Program-made: the position numbers and the translations under genes
In this document: piece by piece, positions 26,085 through 34,407 of the stretch
Numbering within the stretch: position 1 is the stretch's first letter
Layout: the number at the start of each line of letters is the position of its first letter
NCBI GenBank assembly: GCA_017535635.1
Contig: JAFXTU010000014.1
Coordinates: forward strand, 1-60,021
DNA length: 60,021 nt
Source of the DNA: Oscillospiraceae bacterium
GTDB taxonomy: Bacteria > Bacillota > Clostridia > Oscillospirales > Oscillospiraceae
Direction of reading: 5' to 3'
Notes under the pieces: model-generated
Told to the model about the DNA's origin: nothing
Databases searched by the model: none
Seen by the model: only the letters and a program-made list of their open reading frames with translations

Positions 26085-26119
26085 CAGCGCCCCGCAGGCA
26101 TCGTACCCGCGGGGCGCTG
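26085..26119 (-). terminator. Terminator after the YitT gene
   Basis: Perfect 11-bp arms (26085-26095 and 26109-26119) begin 19 nt after the YitT stop codon, with a short T-rich tail on the minus strand. Confidence 0.6.
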
Positions 26120-26137
26120 AAGAATGCCGATCCATCG

Positions 26138-27052
26138 TCAGGGTCCCTTTTTGCCCTTCTTCTCCCGCTGGATGCTCTCGGAGGCGTCCACCTCCAGGAA
26201 GCCCTTCCCGGCCACCTCGGCGGCGTGGGCCATGAAGACGAAGGCCCCGGGGTCGATGCCCTTCACCAGGGCCTTCACCTTGTAGCCCTGGCCGGGCTTC
26301 ACCACGGTCATGAGCACGTCCCGCCGGGAGTGGGCGTACATCCCCTCTCCCTCCAGGCGGGTGACGCCCCGCTCCAGGCCCTCCATCACCGCCCGGGCGA
26401 TGGGCTCCGAGGGGCCGGAGGGGACGATATAGTAGATGCTGGCCCGGTTCATGCCGGCGATGAGCCTGTCGCTGACGAAGGAGCTGACCACGATGCCGAT
26501 GACCCCGTAGATGCCGATCTCCAGATTCTTTTCCACCAGCATGGACACCAGCACCACCGCCCCGTCGCAGAAGAGGAACATGGTGCCTAAAGAGAGGCCC
26601 CGGTGCCGGGTCAGGAGCAGCCTTGCCAGCAGGTCCGTGCCGCCGGAGTTGGTCTCCGCCCCCAGAAAGCAGATGGCGGCCAGGCCGTTCAGCGCGCCGC
26701 CGCAGATGGCGGCCAGCAGCAGGTCGCCTGTTCCCACAGGGAGGAAGAGGGCGCTCACGTCCACCTCGAAGGTGTACATCACCGAGCCCAAAAGCCCCAG
26801 GAGCATGAAGCTCCAGCCCTTGACGGGGACGGACCAGACGTAGAGGGGCAGGGACAGCACCAGCACGAAGACGCCGGTGGGGACGTGGATATACCGGTTC
26901 AGGGCGATGGCCAGGCCCGCGAAGCCCCCTGCCGCGATGTGGTTCGGCTCCAGAAAGAGGTTGATGGCCAGGGCGTAGCAGAGATTCCCCAGAAAGATGA
27001 GCCCCAGCTTCCGCGCCACCCTCAGACCCCGCTCTCCCCAAGCTTCCATCAT
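26138..27052 (-). CDS. YitT-family membrane protein with DUF2179 domain
   Basis: About 304 residues. Five or six membrane helices (about 10-190) include LEPNHIAAGGFAGLAI and LGAETNSGGTDLLARLL, both typical of the YitT family. The C-terminal soluble DUF2179 domain (about 215-295) has GVTRLEGEGMYAHSRRDVLMTVV. Function is unknown; it is a common Firmicute membrane protein. The ATG at 27052 is preferred over one 15 nt upstream because GGGAGG is well spaced. Confidence 0.85.
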   Translation of the reverse strand: MMEAWGERGLRVARKLGLIFLGNLCYALAINLFLEPNHIAAGGFAGLAIALNRYIHVPTGVFVLVLSLPLYVWSVPVKGWSFMLLGLLGSVMYTFEVDVSALFLPVGTGDLLLAAICGGALNGLAAICFLGAETNSGGTDLLARLLLTRHRGLSLGTMFLFCDGAVVLVSMLVEKNLEIGIYGVIGIVVSSFVSDRLIAGMNRASIYYIVPSGPSEPIARAVMEGLERGVTRLEGEGMYAHSRRDVLMTVVKPGQGYKVKALVKGIDPGAFVFMAHAAEVAGKGFLEVDASESIQREKKGKKGP

Positions 27053-27120
27053 ATCGTTTCCTCCCACCTTCCGCCGCGCTGCTGCCGGGACGCCGCGGCA
27101 CGGCTATTTTTTGCCGCGCC

Positions 27121-27129
27121 ATTCTAGCA
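27121..27129 (-). promoter_or_regulatory. Extended -10 promoter of the YitT gene
   Basis: On the minus strand TGC-TAGAAT (-10 at 27121-27126), 69 nt before the start codon, with no good -35 box. It is back to back with the promoter of the divergent reductase gene. Confidence 0.45.
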
Positions 27130-27137
27130 TATGCGCG

Positions 27138-27166
27138 TTGAAAAGGAAAGGGAGAACTGGTATACT
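27138..27166 (+). promoter_or_regulatory. Promoter of the FadH-like reductase gene
   Basis: TTGAAA (27138-27143), 17 bp and TATACT (27161-27166) preceded by TGG. It lies 36 nt before the start. Confidence 0.75.
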
Positions 27167-27201
27167 GTATCTTAAGAAAATCTGTACAACGCTGCGAAAG
27201 G

Positions 27202-29148
27202 ATGAAGGACATGCTGAAATATCCCCACCTCTTTGAGCCCATCGAGCTGGCCGGAACCATTTTCCGGAACCGCATCTTCGCCGCCCCCACCGGGTATATG
27301 GACGAAAACCGGGACGGGACCCTGCCCCCGGAGGCGGCCTCCTACTATGCCCGCAAGGCCAGGGGCGGCGCCGCCGCCGTGACCCTGGGGGAGTGCCAGG
27401 TGGACACGAACTACACCAATGTGCCCAACCACCAGATCCGGCTGGACGATCCCTTCCACGCCGGGGGTCTCACCCGCTGCGCCGACTACATCCGCCGCTA
27501 CGGGGCGGTTGCCAGCGTGGAGCTGCAGCACTCCGGCATGTACGCCAACCGCAATTCCGGCCTCAAGGGAGAAGAAAGCCGGGGCCTCGCCTACGGGCCG
27601 GTGGCCTGCGAGGAGGACGGCAGGATCGTCCTGGCGATGGATGAAGACCGTATCCAGAGGACCATCCGCAAATACGGGGAGGCCGCCGCCTTTGCCAAGA
27701 GCTGCGGCTTCGGGATGGTCACCGTCCACGCCGGCCACGGCTGGCTCCTGAGCCAGTTCCTCTCTCCCACCCTGAACACCCGGAAGGACCAGTGGGGCGG
27801 CCCGGACATCGAGAACCGGGCGCGGATCGTGGTGGCGATCCTGGACTCCATCCGCAAGGCCGTGGGGCCGAAGTTCCCCATCGAGGTGCGCATCTCCGGC
27901 AGCGAGTGCTATGCCGGGGGCTACGACATCGAGGAAGGCATCCAGATCGCCAAACAGATCGACGGACACTGCGACCTCATCCACGTCTCCGCCGGCAGTC
28001 ATGAGGTGGACGAGGTCTTCACCGTGACCCATCCCAGCATGTTCCTCCCCGACGCCTGCAACGCGAAGTTCGCCGTGGAGATCAAGAAGCACGTGAAGAC
28101 CGCTGTCGCCACCGTGGGCGCCCACGGGAACCCGGAGATCATGGAGGAGCTCATCGCCTCCGGGAAGGTGGACGTGATCGAGATCGCCCGGGGCCTGATG
28201 GCGGACCCGGACCTGCCCAACAAGCTCCGGGCCGGGCAGGACGGGGAGGTGCGCAAGTGCATGCGCTGCCTGGCCTGCTTCTCCGGCCTGCTGCACACGA
28301 ACCAGTTCCACTGCGCCATCAACCCGGAGATCGGCCGGGAGGACGAGTACGCCGTGCCCGTGCCGGCGGCGAAGAAAAAGACCGTCCTGGTGGCCGGCGG
28401 CGGCGTGGGCGGCATGCAGGCGGCCCTCACCGCGGCCCGGCGGGGCCACAAGGTCATCCTCTGCGAGAAGACCGGGGAGCTGGGCGGCGCCCTGCGCTGC
28501 GAGCGGAATGTCCCCTTCAAGGCCAAGCTGGACGAGTACCTGAACCAGCAGGCGGCCCTGATCTCCCGGGAGGCCATTGACCTGCGGCTGAACACCGAGG
28601 TCACGCCGGAGCTGGCAGAAGAGATGCAGCCGGACGTGATCATCGCCGCCCCCGGCGCGAGACCCGTGAAGCCTCCCATCCCCGGCATCGACGGCGCTAA
28701 CGTGTTCTCCGCCGAGTACATCTACACCCACGCGGAAGAATGCGGGGAGAAGGCCGTGATCCTGGGCGCGGGCCTGGTGGGCATCGAGCTTGGTATCTAC
28801 CTCAGCATGCTGGGGAAGAAGGTGGAGATCCTGGAGATGCTGGACCATGTGAGCGACGGCGGGAACAACCTCCACATGAAGGCCCTGGACGTGGAGATCA
28901 AAAAGTACGGCATCGGCATCCACCTCTCCACCCGGGCCGAGGAGATCACCCCCCAGGGCGTGATCGGGAACGGGACCCTTTTCCCCGCCGACACCGTGAT
29001 CTACGCCGTGGGCCAGCGGCCCCAGCGGGAGGCGGCCACGGCCCTCTACGCCTGCGCGCCGGAATTCTACCTCCTGGGGGACTGCGTGACCCCCGCCAAC
29101 ATCATGACCGCCACCAGCGCGGCGGACACCATCGCCCGCAGCATCTGA
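27202..29148 (+). CDS. FadH/BaiCD-like NADH:flavin oxidoreductase
   Basis: A 648-residue iron-sulfur flavoenzyme: an FMN-binding old-yellow-enzyme barrel (about 1-345), a 4Fe-4S cluster site at C353, C356, C359 and C371 (CMRCLAC ... FHC), an FAD-binding GGGVGGMQAA segment near 397, and an NAD(P)H-binding domain ending in VTPANIMTATSAADTIA. The family reduces enoates such as 2,4-dienoyl-CoA, bile-acid intermediates and cinnamates, so the substrate is undecided. Middle cysteine spacing is CxxC-x2-C rather than the CxxC-x3-C of E. coli FadH. An ATG at 27211 is a possible alternative start. Confidence 0.85.
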   Translation: MKDMLKYPHLFEPIELAGTIFRNRIFAAPTGYMDENRDGTLPPEAASYYARKARGGAAAVTLGECQVDTNYTNVPNHQIRLDDPFHAGGLTRCADYIRRYGAVASVELQHSGMYANRNSGLKGEESRGLAYGPVACEEDGRIVLAMDEDRIQRTIRKYGEAAAFAKSCGFGMVTVHAGHGWLLSQFLSPTLNTRKDQWGGPDIENRARIVVAILDSIRKAVGPKFPIEVRISGSECYAGGYDIEEGIQIAKQIDGHCDLIHVSAGSHEVDEVFTVTHPSMFLPDACNAKFAVEIKKHVKTAVATVGAHGNPEIMEELIASGKVDVIEIARGLMADPDLPNKLRAGQDGEVRKCMRCLACFSGLLHTNQFHCAINPEIGREDEYAVPVPAAKKKTVLVAGGGVGGMQAALTAARRGHKVILCEKTGELGGALRCERNVPFKAKLDEYLNQQAALISREAIDLRLNTEVTPELAEEMQPDVIIAAPGARPVKPPIPGIDGANVFSAEYIYTHAEECGEKAVILGAGLVGIELGIYLSMLGKKVEILEMLDHVSDGGNNLHMKALDVEIKKYGIGIHLSTRAEEITPQGVIGNGTLFPADTVIYAVGQRPQREAATALYACAPEFYLLGDCVTPANIMTATSAADTIARSI

Positions 29149-29175
29149 GAAGTACCTGATTAGCTGAAACAAACG

Positions 29176-29219
29176 CCGCATGATCCCGCTGCGCAGGCCG
29201 CGCAGTCAGGATCATGCGG
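29176..29219. terminator. Nested hairpin between convergent genes
   Basis: An outer 11-bp stem (29176-29186 and 29209-29219) encloses a second stem of CTGCGC and GCGCAG. It can serve both the reductase and the HD-GYP gene. Confidence 0.6.
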
Positions 29220-29238
29220 TGTTGCTGTCATTTCAGAA

Positions 29239-30585
29239 TTACTTTTCCCCGGCGCGGGCGACGGCCCGGACCGCCTCCTCCGAGCGCAGGAAGGCCTCGG
29301 CCACTTTCGGGTCGAAGTGCGTCCCGCTGCCCTCCCGGATGATCTCCATGGCCTTTTCAAAGGGAAGGGCGTCCTTATAGCTGCGCTGGGACACCAGCGC
29401 GTCGAACACGTCGGCCACCGCCATGACGCGGGCGGAGAGGGGGATCTCCTCTCCGCTGAGTCCCTGGGGATAGCCCCCGCCGTTCCACTTTTCATGGTGG
29501 CAGTAGGCCAGGTTCCGCGCCTCGTTCAGATAGCCGGAGCTCTCCACGGACACCATGTCGATGGCGCGGCTGATGATGTCCCTGCCGGCGGTGGTGTGGC
29601 CCTTGATCTCCTCGAATTCCTCTTCCGTCAGCTTTCCCGGCTTGTTCAAAATCGCGTCCGGGACCTGGATCTTCCCCACGTCGTGCAGCGGCGCGGAGTG
29701 CACCACGTCCTCGATGAACTCCTCGGTCAGAGCGTCCCTATAGACGCCATCCCTGCGCAGCCGCTCCAGGATGATCCGGGCGTACTCCGCCGTCTTGTGC
29801 ACATGGTCCCCGGTGCGCTTGTCCCGGCTCTCCACCAGGTCCGCCAGTACCAGGATCAGCCCATTCTGGAGCCGGGAGATCTGTGCGTTCTGGTTTTCGG
29901 ACCGCTCCCGCTGCTCCCGGATGATGACGAAGTACATATAGCCCGAGGCTGCCACCGAGGCGAAGATGATGTACTGAATACCGTAGGAAAAGCCTTGGAT
30001 CACAATGGCCGCGATGGGCGCGAGCATATAGGTCCAGAACGCGATCTTGACCCGGCGGCCGATGTTCCGCCGATAGCGGAGCAGCAGGACCATGTTGATG
30101 AGCAGCAGCACCAGCGGGCTGAGGTTGGAGAGAAGATAGCCCGGCCCCCGGCGGTAAACGTTGTCCGCGTCAAAATAGTAGATCAGACCGGAAAACTGGC
30201 CAAAGACCAGCAGCGCCATGTGGACCGCGATCAGGAGGAACAGAGCGAGCCGGAGCCGCTTCAGGGCGAGTCCGGGCTTTGCCACGTCCAGCACCAGGAT
30301 GCTCATCATATAGGTCAGGAAGCCCGCTGACAGCATCTCGACGAAGGTGACCGCGTGGAGCGCGAGGAAGATGCCGTCCCCCGGCAGACCGTCCATGAGC
30401 TGCCGGGCCAGGTGAGTGGTGATGTAGAGCAGGAGCAGAAGGAAAAGCAGCTGAAAACAGCGCCGGACCGTCCGTCGCAGAGAGGCGGAGACGGTGATGT
30501 GCAGGAAACACAGCACGCTCACGCCGATGCCGGCGGCAACGATGATGAGGTTGATAAGGTTGATCGATGTGACCCGGAACACCAT
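29239..30585 (-). CDS. Membrane HD-GYP domain phosphodiesterase
   Basis: A 448-residue protein. About seven membrane helices (10-225) resemble a 7TM receptor-type sensor, then comes a short coiled linker and an HD-GYP domain: H261, H301-D302 in LHDVGKI, H330, CHHEKWNGGGYP (362-373) with the GYP triad. These residues form the metal site that hydrolyses cyclic di-GMP. A GGDEF membrane protein gene lies about 4 kb away, so both arms of c-di-GMP signalling are present. Confidence 0.88.
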   Translation of the reverse strand: MVFRVTSINLINLIIVAAGIGVSVLCFLHITVSASLRRTVRRCFQLLFLLLLLYITTHLARQLMDGLPGDGIFLALHAVTFVEMLSAGFLTYMMSILVLDVAKPGLALKRLRLALFLLIAVHMALLVFGQFSGLIYYFDADNVYRRGPGYLLSNLSPLVLLLINMVLLLRYRRNIGRRVKIAFWTYMLAPIAAIVIQGFSYGIQYIIFASVAASGYMYFVIIREQRERSENQNAQISRLQNGLILVLADLVESRDKRTGDHVHKTAEYARIILERLRRDGVYRDALTEEFIEDVVHSAPLHDVGKIQVPDAILNKPGKLTEEEFEEIKGHTTAGRDIISRAIDMVSVESSGYLNEARNLAYCHHEKWNGGGYPQGLSGEEIPLSARVMAVADVFDALVSQRSYKDALPFEKAMEIIREGSGTHFDPKVAEAFLRSEEAVRAVARAGEK

Positions 30586-30641
30586 ATCCTGATCCCCCCG
30601 ACGATACGGCGGTTTGTGAAGCAGCGCTTCCCTCTGCCGCC

Positions 30642-30671
30642 ATCATACCCCAGGGTCCCGGCGAGCGTCAA
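30642..30671 (-). promoter_or_regulatory. Promoter of the HD-GYP gene
   Basis: On the minus strand, TTGACG (30666-30671), 18 bp and TATGAT (30642-30647). Confidence 0.55.
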
Positions 30672-30718
30672 TAGACAGCGAAAAGAAAAAGGAGCGTACC
30701 CGCTTTCAGTAAAAAAGC

Positions 30719-30757
30719 CGGGGCCACTGCAAAACGAGCTGTTTTGCAGTGGCCCCG
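30719..30757 (-). terminator. Strong intrinsic terminator of the UroD-like gene
   Basis: Perfect 17-bp arms (30719-30735 and 30741-30757) with a five-base loop, followed on the minus strand by GCTTTTTT. Its core TGCAAAAC/GTTTTGCA recurs in the hairpin at 34354-34389. Confidence 0.88.
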
Positions 30758-30779
30758 AAGAGCATCACAAAATCGGATC

Positions 30780-31790
30780 TCAGCCCGCCTGCTGCTTGGC
30801 CAGCCACTCCGCGCCGTACTTGTTGCACTCGTCGATGACCACGGGGGTGACCCAGGCGTTCAGGCACTCCAGGGAGCCCACGCAGGGGAGGAAGGCGCCG
30901 CCGGGGGCGTACTCGTCGATGGCCCGCCTTACCTCGGCCCGGACCTCCTCCTCAGTGACGTCTGCCCGGTCGATGAGACCCTGGTCCAGACCGCCCATCA
31001 GGAGGATCTTGCCGCCGGTGGCCTTCTGGATGGCGGGGATGTCGTTGGAGGGAAGGACGCCCTGCCACATCTCCACGCCCAGGTCCACCAGTTCGGGGGC
31101 CAGCTCGGCGGCGTAGCAGTCGCAGTGGTGCTGCACCAGCTTGCCCCGCTTGTGGTAGTAGTCGTAGAGCCTCTTGTAGTGGGGCTTCAGCAGCTCCCGG
31201 AACTTGTCCACGGAGAAAAAGAGGGCGGTCTTGCTGCCCCAGTCGTCGTGGCTGTGGATCACGTCGAAGTCCAGGTTGTCGCAGAGGGCCTCCGCCACCT
31301 TGAGCTTCCAGTCGGTGTAAGCGCCGAAGAGCTCGTTCATGGCCTCGGGCTCCTCGTACATGTTGATGAGGGTGTCCTCAAAGGTCATGAGGCAGTGGGC
31401 CCGCTCGAAGAGGCCCCGGAAGGTGGGGACCATGACCAGCTCCTGGTCCCGGTCCACCTCGGCGATCTGGGCCTGGGTGCCGGACCAGTCCAGGTCCGTG
31501 GGGATCTCGGGGAAGGTGACGTAGTCCCGCCAGTGGGTGATGTCCTTGATGACCTGGTTCTGCTCGTTCACCATGGGGATGATGCCCGGGTCCTTGTCGG
31601 GGAGATAGCGGTGGTTCACGCCCCAGTGGTCCAGCACGTTCTCGCCCTCGATGAAGAGGATGTCCCAAACGGTGATGGGGTCGATGATGGCGTGGAACAT
31701 GGTCTTGGTGAACGCCTCGAAGCCGTAGCCCATCCACTTGATGGGCTTCTCGTTGCGCATTACGGAGAGAAATTTTTCCTTCTTGGTCAT
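30780..31790 (-). CDS. Uroporphyrinogen decarboxylase (UroD)-family protein
   Basis: A 336-residue TIM-barrel protein of the UroD/MtaA superfamily. LVQHHCDCYAAELAPELVDLGVEMWQG (residues about 221-247) and LLMGGLD (near 264) match the corresponding strands of corrinoid methyltransferases and UroD. No other haem genes are near and the length is short for HemE, so a corrinoid-dependent methyltransferase-like role (methyl group transfer or demethylation) is more likely than haem synthesis; that is inference. It is divergent from an OFA-family transporter gene. Confidence 0.75.
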   Translation of the reverse strand: MTKKEKFLSVMRNEKPIKWMGYGFEAFTKTMFHAIIDPITVWDILFIEGENVLDHWGVNHRYLPDKDPGIIPMVNEQNQVIKDITHWRDYVTFPEIPTDLDWSGTQAQIAEVDRDQELVMVPTFRGLFERAHCLMTFEDTLINMYEEPEAMNELFGAYTDWKLKVAEALCDNLDFDVIHSHDDWGSKTALFFSVDKFRELLKPHYKRLYDYYHKRGKLVQHHCDCYAAELAPELVDLGVEMWQGVLPSNDIPAIQKATGGKILLMGGLDQGLIDRADVTEEEVRAEVRRAIDEYAPGGAFLPCVGSLECLNAWVTPVVIDECNKYGAEWLAKQQAG

Positions 31791-31819
31791 GTGCGAAGCA
31801 CCTCCTGTTCAGTGAAAAA

Positions 31820-31848
31820 AGTGTACCATTCTATGCTATCCTTGTCAA
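31820..31848 (-). promoter_or_regulatory. Promoter of the UroD-like gene
   Basis: On the minus strand, TTGACA (31843-31848), 17 bp and TACACT (31820-31825), the latter preceded by TGG. Confidence 0.75.
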
Positions 31849-31908
31849 GAAAAAGCGGGGCCCGGGAGGGTTTTCGGCCCCGAAATCCCGGCAGCGGACA
31901 GGGAAACA

Positions 31909-31937
31909 TTGACAATTTCCCCGCCGGAAGATAAGAT
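31909..31937 (+). promoter_or_regulatory. Promoter of the OFA transporter gene
   Basis: TTGACA (31909-31914), 17 bp and TAAGAT (31932-31937), about 48 nt before the ATG. Confidence 0.8.
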
Positions 31938-31985
31938 AAGAGAAAATCGCCGGCGGCCCCAGGCCGCCGGGCGGGATAAGGTGGT

Positions 31986-33215
31986 ATGGATATGAAAACA
32001 AAGAAGCCTCCGTTGCTGCCCATCCTCGGCGCGCTGGTGGCGATGCTCTGCGTGGGCGTCATCTACCTGTGGAGCGTGCTGAGAAACGCGACCGTGATCC
32101 ACTACGGCTGGGAGAGCGGCAGCGTCAACCTCATCGCGTCCATCATGCTCTTTGCCTTCTGCGTGGGCAACTTCGGCGGCGGGGCCCTGAACGACCGATT
32201 CGGCCCCAAGGTCATCAGCTTCGTGGGCGTGGCCCTCTTCGGCGTGGGCATCTTCCTCGCCTCCTGCGTGAAGCCGGGCAGCTCCATCTGGCTCTTTTAT
32301 CTGACCTATTCCGCCATCGGCGGCATCGGCGTGGGCGTCAGCTACGGGGCGCTCCTCTCCTGCGTCCAGAAGTGGTTCCCCCACCGCCGGGGCTTCGCCA
32401 CCGGCATCGCCACCGCCGCCTTCGGCCTGGGCACCGTGGCCTTCAGCCCCATCATCGGCGCCATGCTGGAGAGGAACGGCAATGACGTGGGCGCGACCCT
32501 GCGGGTCCTCAGCCTGGTCTTCCTGGTGGTGGGCCTCATCGCCTGCTGCTTCATCCGGCTCCCCTCGGAGGAGTACCTGTCGGCCCTGCCCAAGGCCGCC
32601 CCCAAGAAGAACGCCATCGTGGCCGCCCGGGAGGTGCCGCTGAAGGAGGCCATCCGCACCGCGCCCTTCTGGTGCATCCTGCTGACCATCTTCTTCTACA
32701 ACGCCACCTGGAACATGCTGAACCCCATTATCCGGCCCCTGGGGGAGAGCCGGGGCCTGAGCGAAGCCCTGGCGCTCACCTGCGTCTCTCTCACCGGCGT
32801 GTTCAATGCGGCGGGCCGCTTCGGCATGTCCGCCCTGTCGGATAAGCTGGGCCGGATGGAGACCAACGTGCTCCTCTGCTGCATCACCATCGTCTGCGCC
32901 CTGCTGCTGATGTTTGTGGGGAAGGGCGCCTACATCGTGGTGGTGCTGGTCACCGCCTTCGCCTTCGGCGGCCCCAGCGCCATCAACCCCGCCACCACCA
33001 CGGACTTCTTCGGGGCGAAGTACACCGGCACCAACTACGGCGTGGCCATGCTGAGCCTGGGCTTCAGCTCCATCCTCTTCAACTCCATCTCCAACGCCCT
33101 GGTGAAGTCCACCGGGAAGTATTACATGACCTTCGTGATGGGGGCCGTCACCGCCGCCGTCACCATCGTCCTCCAGCTCGTCATGAAGAAATACCAGAAG
33201 AAGATGAAGGGCTGA
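31986..33215 (+). CDS. MFS transporter, oxalate:formate antiporter (OFA) family
   Basis: A 409-residue protein with twelve membrane helices. OFA-type features are GVIYLWSVLRNATVIHYGW near 24-42, GGALNDRFGPKVISFVG (MFS motif A, near 65-81), and GIGVGVSYGALLSCVQKWFPHRRGFATGIATAAFGLG near 113-149. The family moves small carboxylates, but the substrate is unknown; oxalyl-CoA decarboxylase genes are absent here. A second ATG 6 nt downstream is better spaced from the AAGGTGG site. Divergent from the UroD-like gene. Confidence 0.85.
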   Translation: MDMKTKKPPLLPILGALVAMLCVGVIYLWSVLRNATVIHYGWESGSVNLIASIMLFAFCVGNFGGGALNDRFGPKVISFVGVALFGVGIFLASCVKPGSSIWLFYLTYSAIGGIGVGVSYGALLSCVQKWFPHRRGFATGIATAAFGLGTVAFSPIIGAMLERNGNDVGATLRVLSLVFLVVGLIACCFIRLPSEEYLSALPKAAPKKNAIVAAREVPLKEAIRTAPFWCILLTIFFYNATWNMLNPIIRPLGESRGLSEALALTCVSLTGVFNAAGRFGMSALSDKLGRMETNVLLCCITIVCALLLMFVGKGAYIVVVLVTAFAFGGPSAINPATTTDFFGAKYTGTNYGVAMLSLGFSSILFNSISNALVKSTGKYYMTFVMGAVTAAVTIVLQLVMKKYQKKMKG

Positions 33216-33230
33216 AAAAAGATGAATCCA

Positions 33231-33266
33231 GCTGCGGCCCTTCGGCATTCGCCGAAGGGCCGCAGC
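33231..33266 (+). terminator. Hairpin after the OFA transporter gene
   Basis: Perfect 16-bp arms (33231-33246 and 33251-33266) with a four-base loop, 15 nt after the stop. No U-run. Confidence 0.6.
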
Positions 33267-33358
33267 ATAAGCGCCGGGATCGCGGAGAAAGGAACGGAGT
33301 GAGGGAACTCCGGGGCGATCCCGTAAGATCTGATCGAAGAGAGAATACCACACCGCTT

Positions 33359-33390
33359 CCCCCGCCGGAAGCCCCGGTGGGGGATGTTTT
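33359..33390 (+). terminator. Second terminator in the gap before the methyltransferase gene
   Basis: Ten-base arms (33359-33368 and 33374-33383, one G-U pair) followed by ATGTTTTTT. The 33216-33537 gap otherwise contains only this, the hairpin at 33231 and the promoter at 33458; I see no gene in it. Confidence 0.65.
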
Positions 33391-33457
33391 TTCCATCCGG
33401 AGGTTTTTTTCCCAAAAAGAGCAGCGTTTTTCGCCTCCCGCATCCCCCCCGGGGGGT

Positions 33458-33485
33458 TTGAGACCGGGGAAAACTGTGGTAGCAT
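33458..33485 (+). promoter_or_regulatory. Promoter of the methyltransferase gene
   Basis: TTGAGA (33458-33463), 16 bp and TAGCAT (33480-33485) preceded by TGG. Confidence 0.5.
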
Positions 33486-33537
33486 ACAGGGGCCTGCCCC
33501 AGGGCAGAGAGCATTTCACCCAGGGAGGACCCCGCCC

Positions 33538-34317
33538 ATGTCCCAGGAAAGCATCATCGACGAGAATCGGGCCTACTGGACCCGGCGCGCCCCCGGCTAC
33601 TCCCAGGTGAATCGGCTGGAGCTGCGCACACTGAGCCGCAGGCTGTGGCTGGAGACCCTGGAGGGCCAGCTGCAGAGCCAGTTCCCGGACCGGGCGCCGG
33701 AGACCCTCCGGGTGCTGGAAGTGGGGACCGGGCCGGGCTTCTTCGCCATCCTCCTGGCCGGGGCGGGGTACGCCGTCACCGCCGTGGACCTTACTCCCTC
33801 CATGCTGGAGGAAGCGAAGGAAAACGCCGGGCCCCTGGCGGAGAAGATCGAATTCCTGGAGATGAACGCGGAGGCGCTGACCTTCGCGGATGCTTCCTTC
33901 GACGCCGTGGTCTCCCGAAACCTCACCTGGGACCTGCCCCATCCGGAGACGGCCTACCGGGAGTGGCGGCGGGTGCTGAGGCCTGGCGGCCTTCTGCTGA
34001 ACTTCGACGCCAACTGGTACGGCTACCTCTTCGACGAAGAGGCCCGGGAAGCCTATGAAACCGACCGGCGGAACACGGCTGAGAAGGGCATGGAGGACGG
34101 GAACATCGGTCCGGGCTTCGACGTGATGGAGGACATTGCCCGCCGCGTCCCCCTCTCCCGGCTCCGGCGGCCGGCGTGGGACGAGCGTGTCCTGACCTCC
34201 CTGGGCTTCCGGGTGGACACGGACGAGGAGGTCTGGCGGCGGGTCTGGAGCGAGGAGGAGAAGGTGAACTACGCTTCCACCCCCCTCTTCCTCATCCGGG
34301 CGGTGCGGGAGGGCTGA
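33538..34317 (+). CDS. Class I SAM-dependent methyltransferase
   Basis: A 259-residue protein with the Rossmann methyltransferase order: motif I VLEVGTGPGFFAI (59-71), acidic VDLTPSMLEEA (motif II), and the SFDAVVSRNLTWDLPHPE region (motif IV). It resembles the UbiE/small-molecule methyltransferase group, and the substrate cannot be told from sequence. CAGGGAGGA precedes the ATG. It is a single-gene unit convergent with the GGDEF gene. Confidence 0.8.
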   Translation: MSQESIIDENRAYWTRRAPGYSQVNRLELRTLSRRLWLETLEGQLQSQFPDRAPETLRVLEVGTGPGFFAILLAGAGYAVTAVDLTPSMLEEAKENAGPLAEKIEFLEMNAEALTFADASFDAVVSRNLTWDLPHPETAYREWRRVLRPGGLLLNFDANWYGYLFDEEAREAYETDRRNTAEKGMEDGNIGPGFDVMEDIARRVPLSRLRRPAWDERVLTSLGFRVDTDEEVWRRVWSEEEKVNYASTPLFLIRAVREG

Positions 34318-34353
34318 GTCCCGCCGCTGCGGAACGTGCCGGGATAAGAAAAA

Positions 34354-34389
34354 AGGGCTGCTGCAAACCGAGCGTTTTGCAGCAGCCCT
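34354..34389 (-). terminator. Intrinsic terminator of the GGDEF gene
   Basis: Perfect 14-bp arms (34354-34367 and 34376-34389) followed on the minus strand by CTTTTTT. The stem shares the TGCAAA/TTTGCA core with the terminator at 30719. Confidence 0.85.
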
Positions 34390-34407
34390 GATGCGCTTAA
34401 GGCAGGG

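Noticed and set aside
33299..33610. Plus-strand frame of 103 codons before the methyltransferase gene
   Set aside because: It runs through a terminator and a promoter and is Pro/Arg/Gly-rich with no ribosome site.
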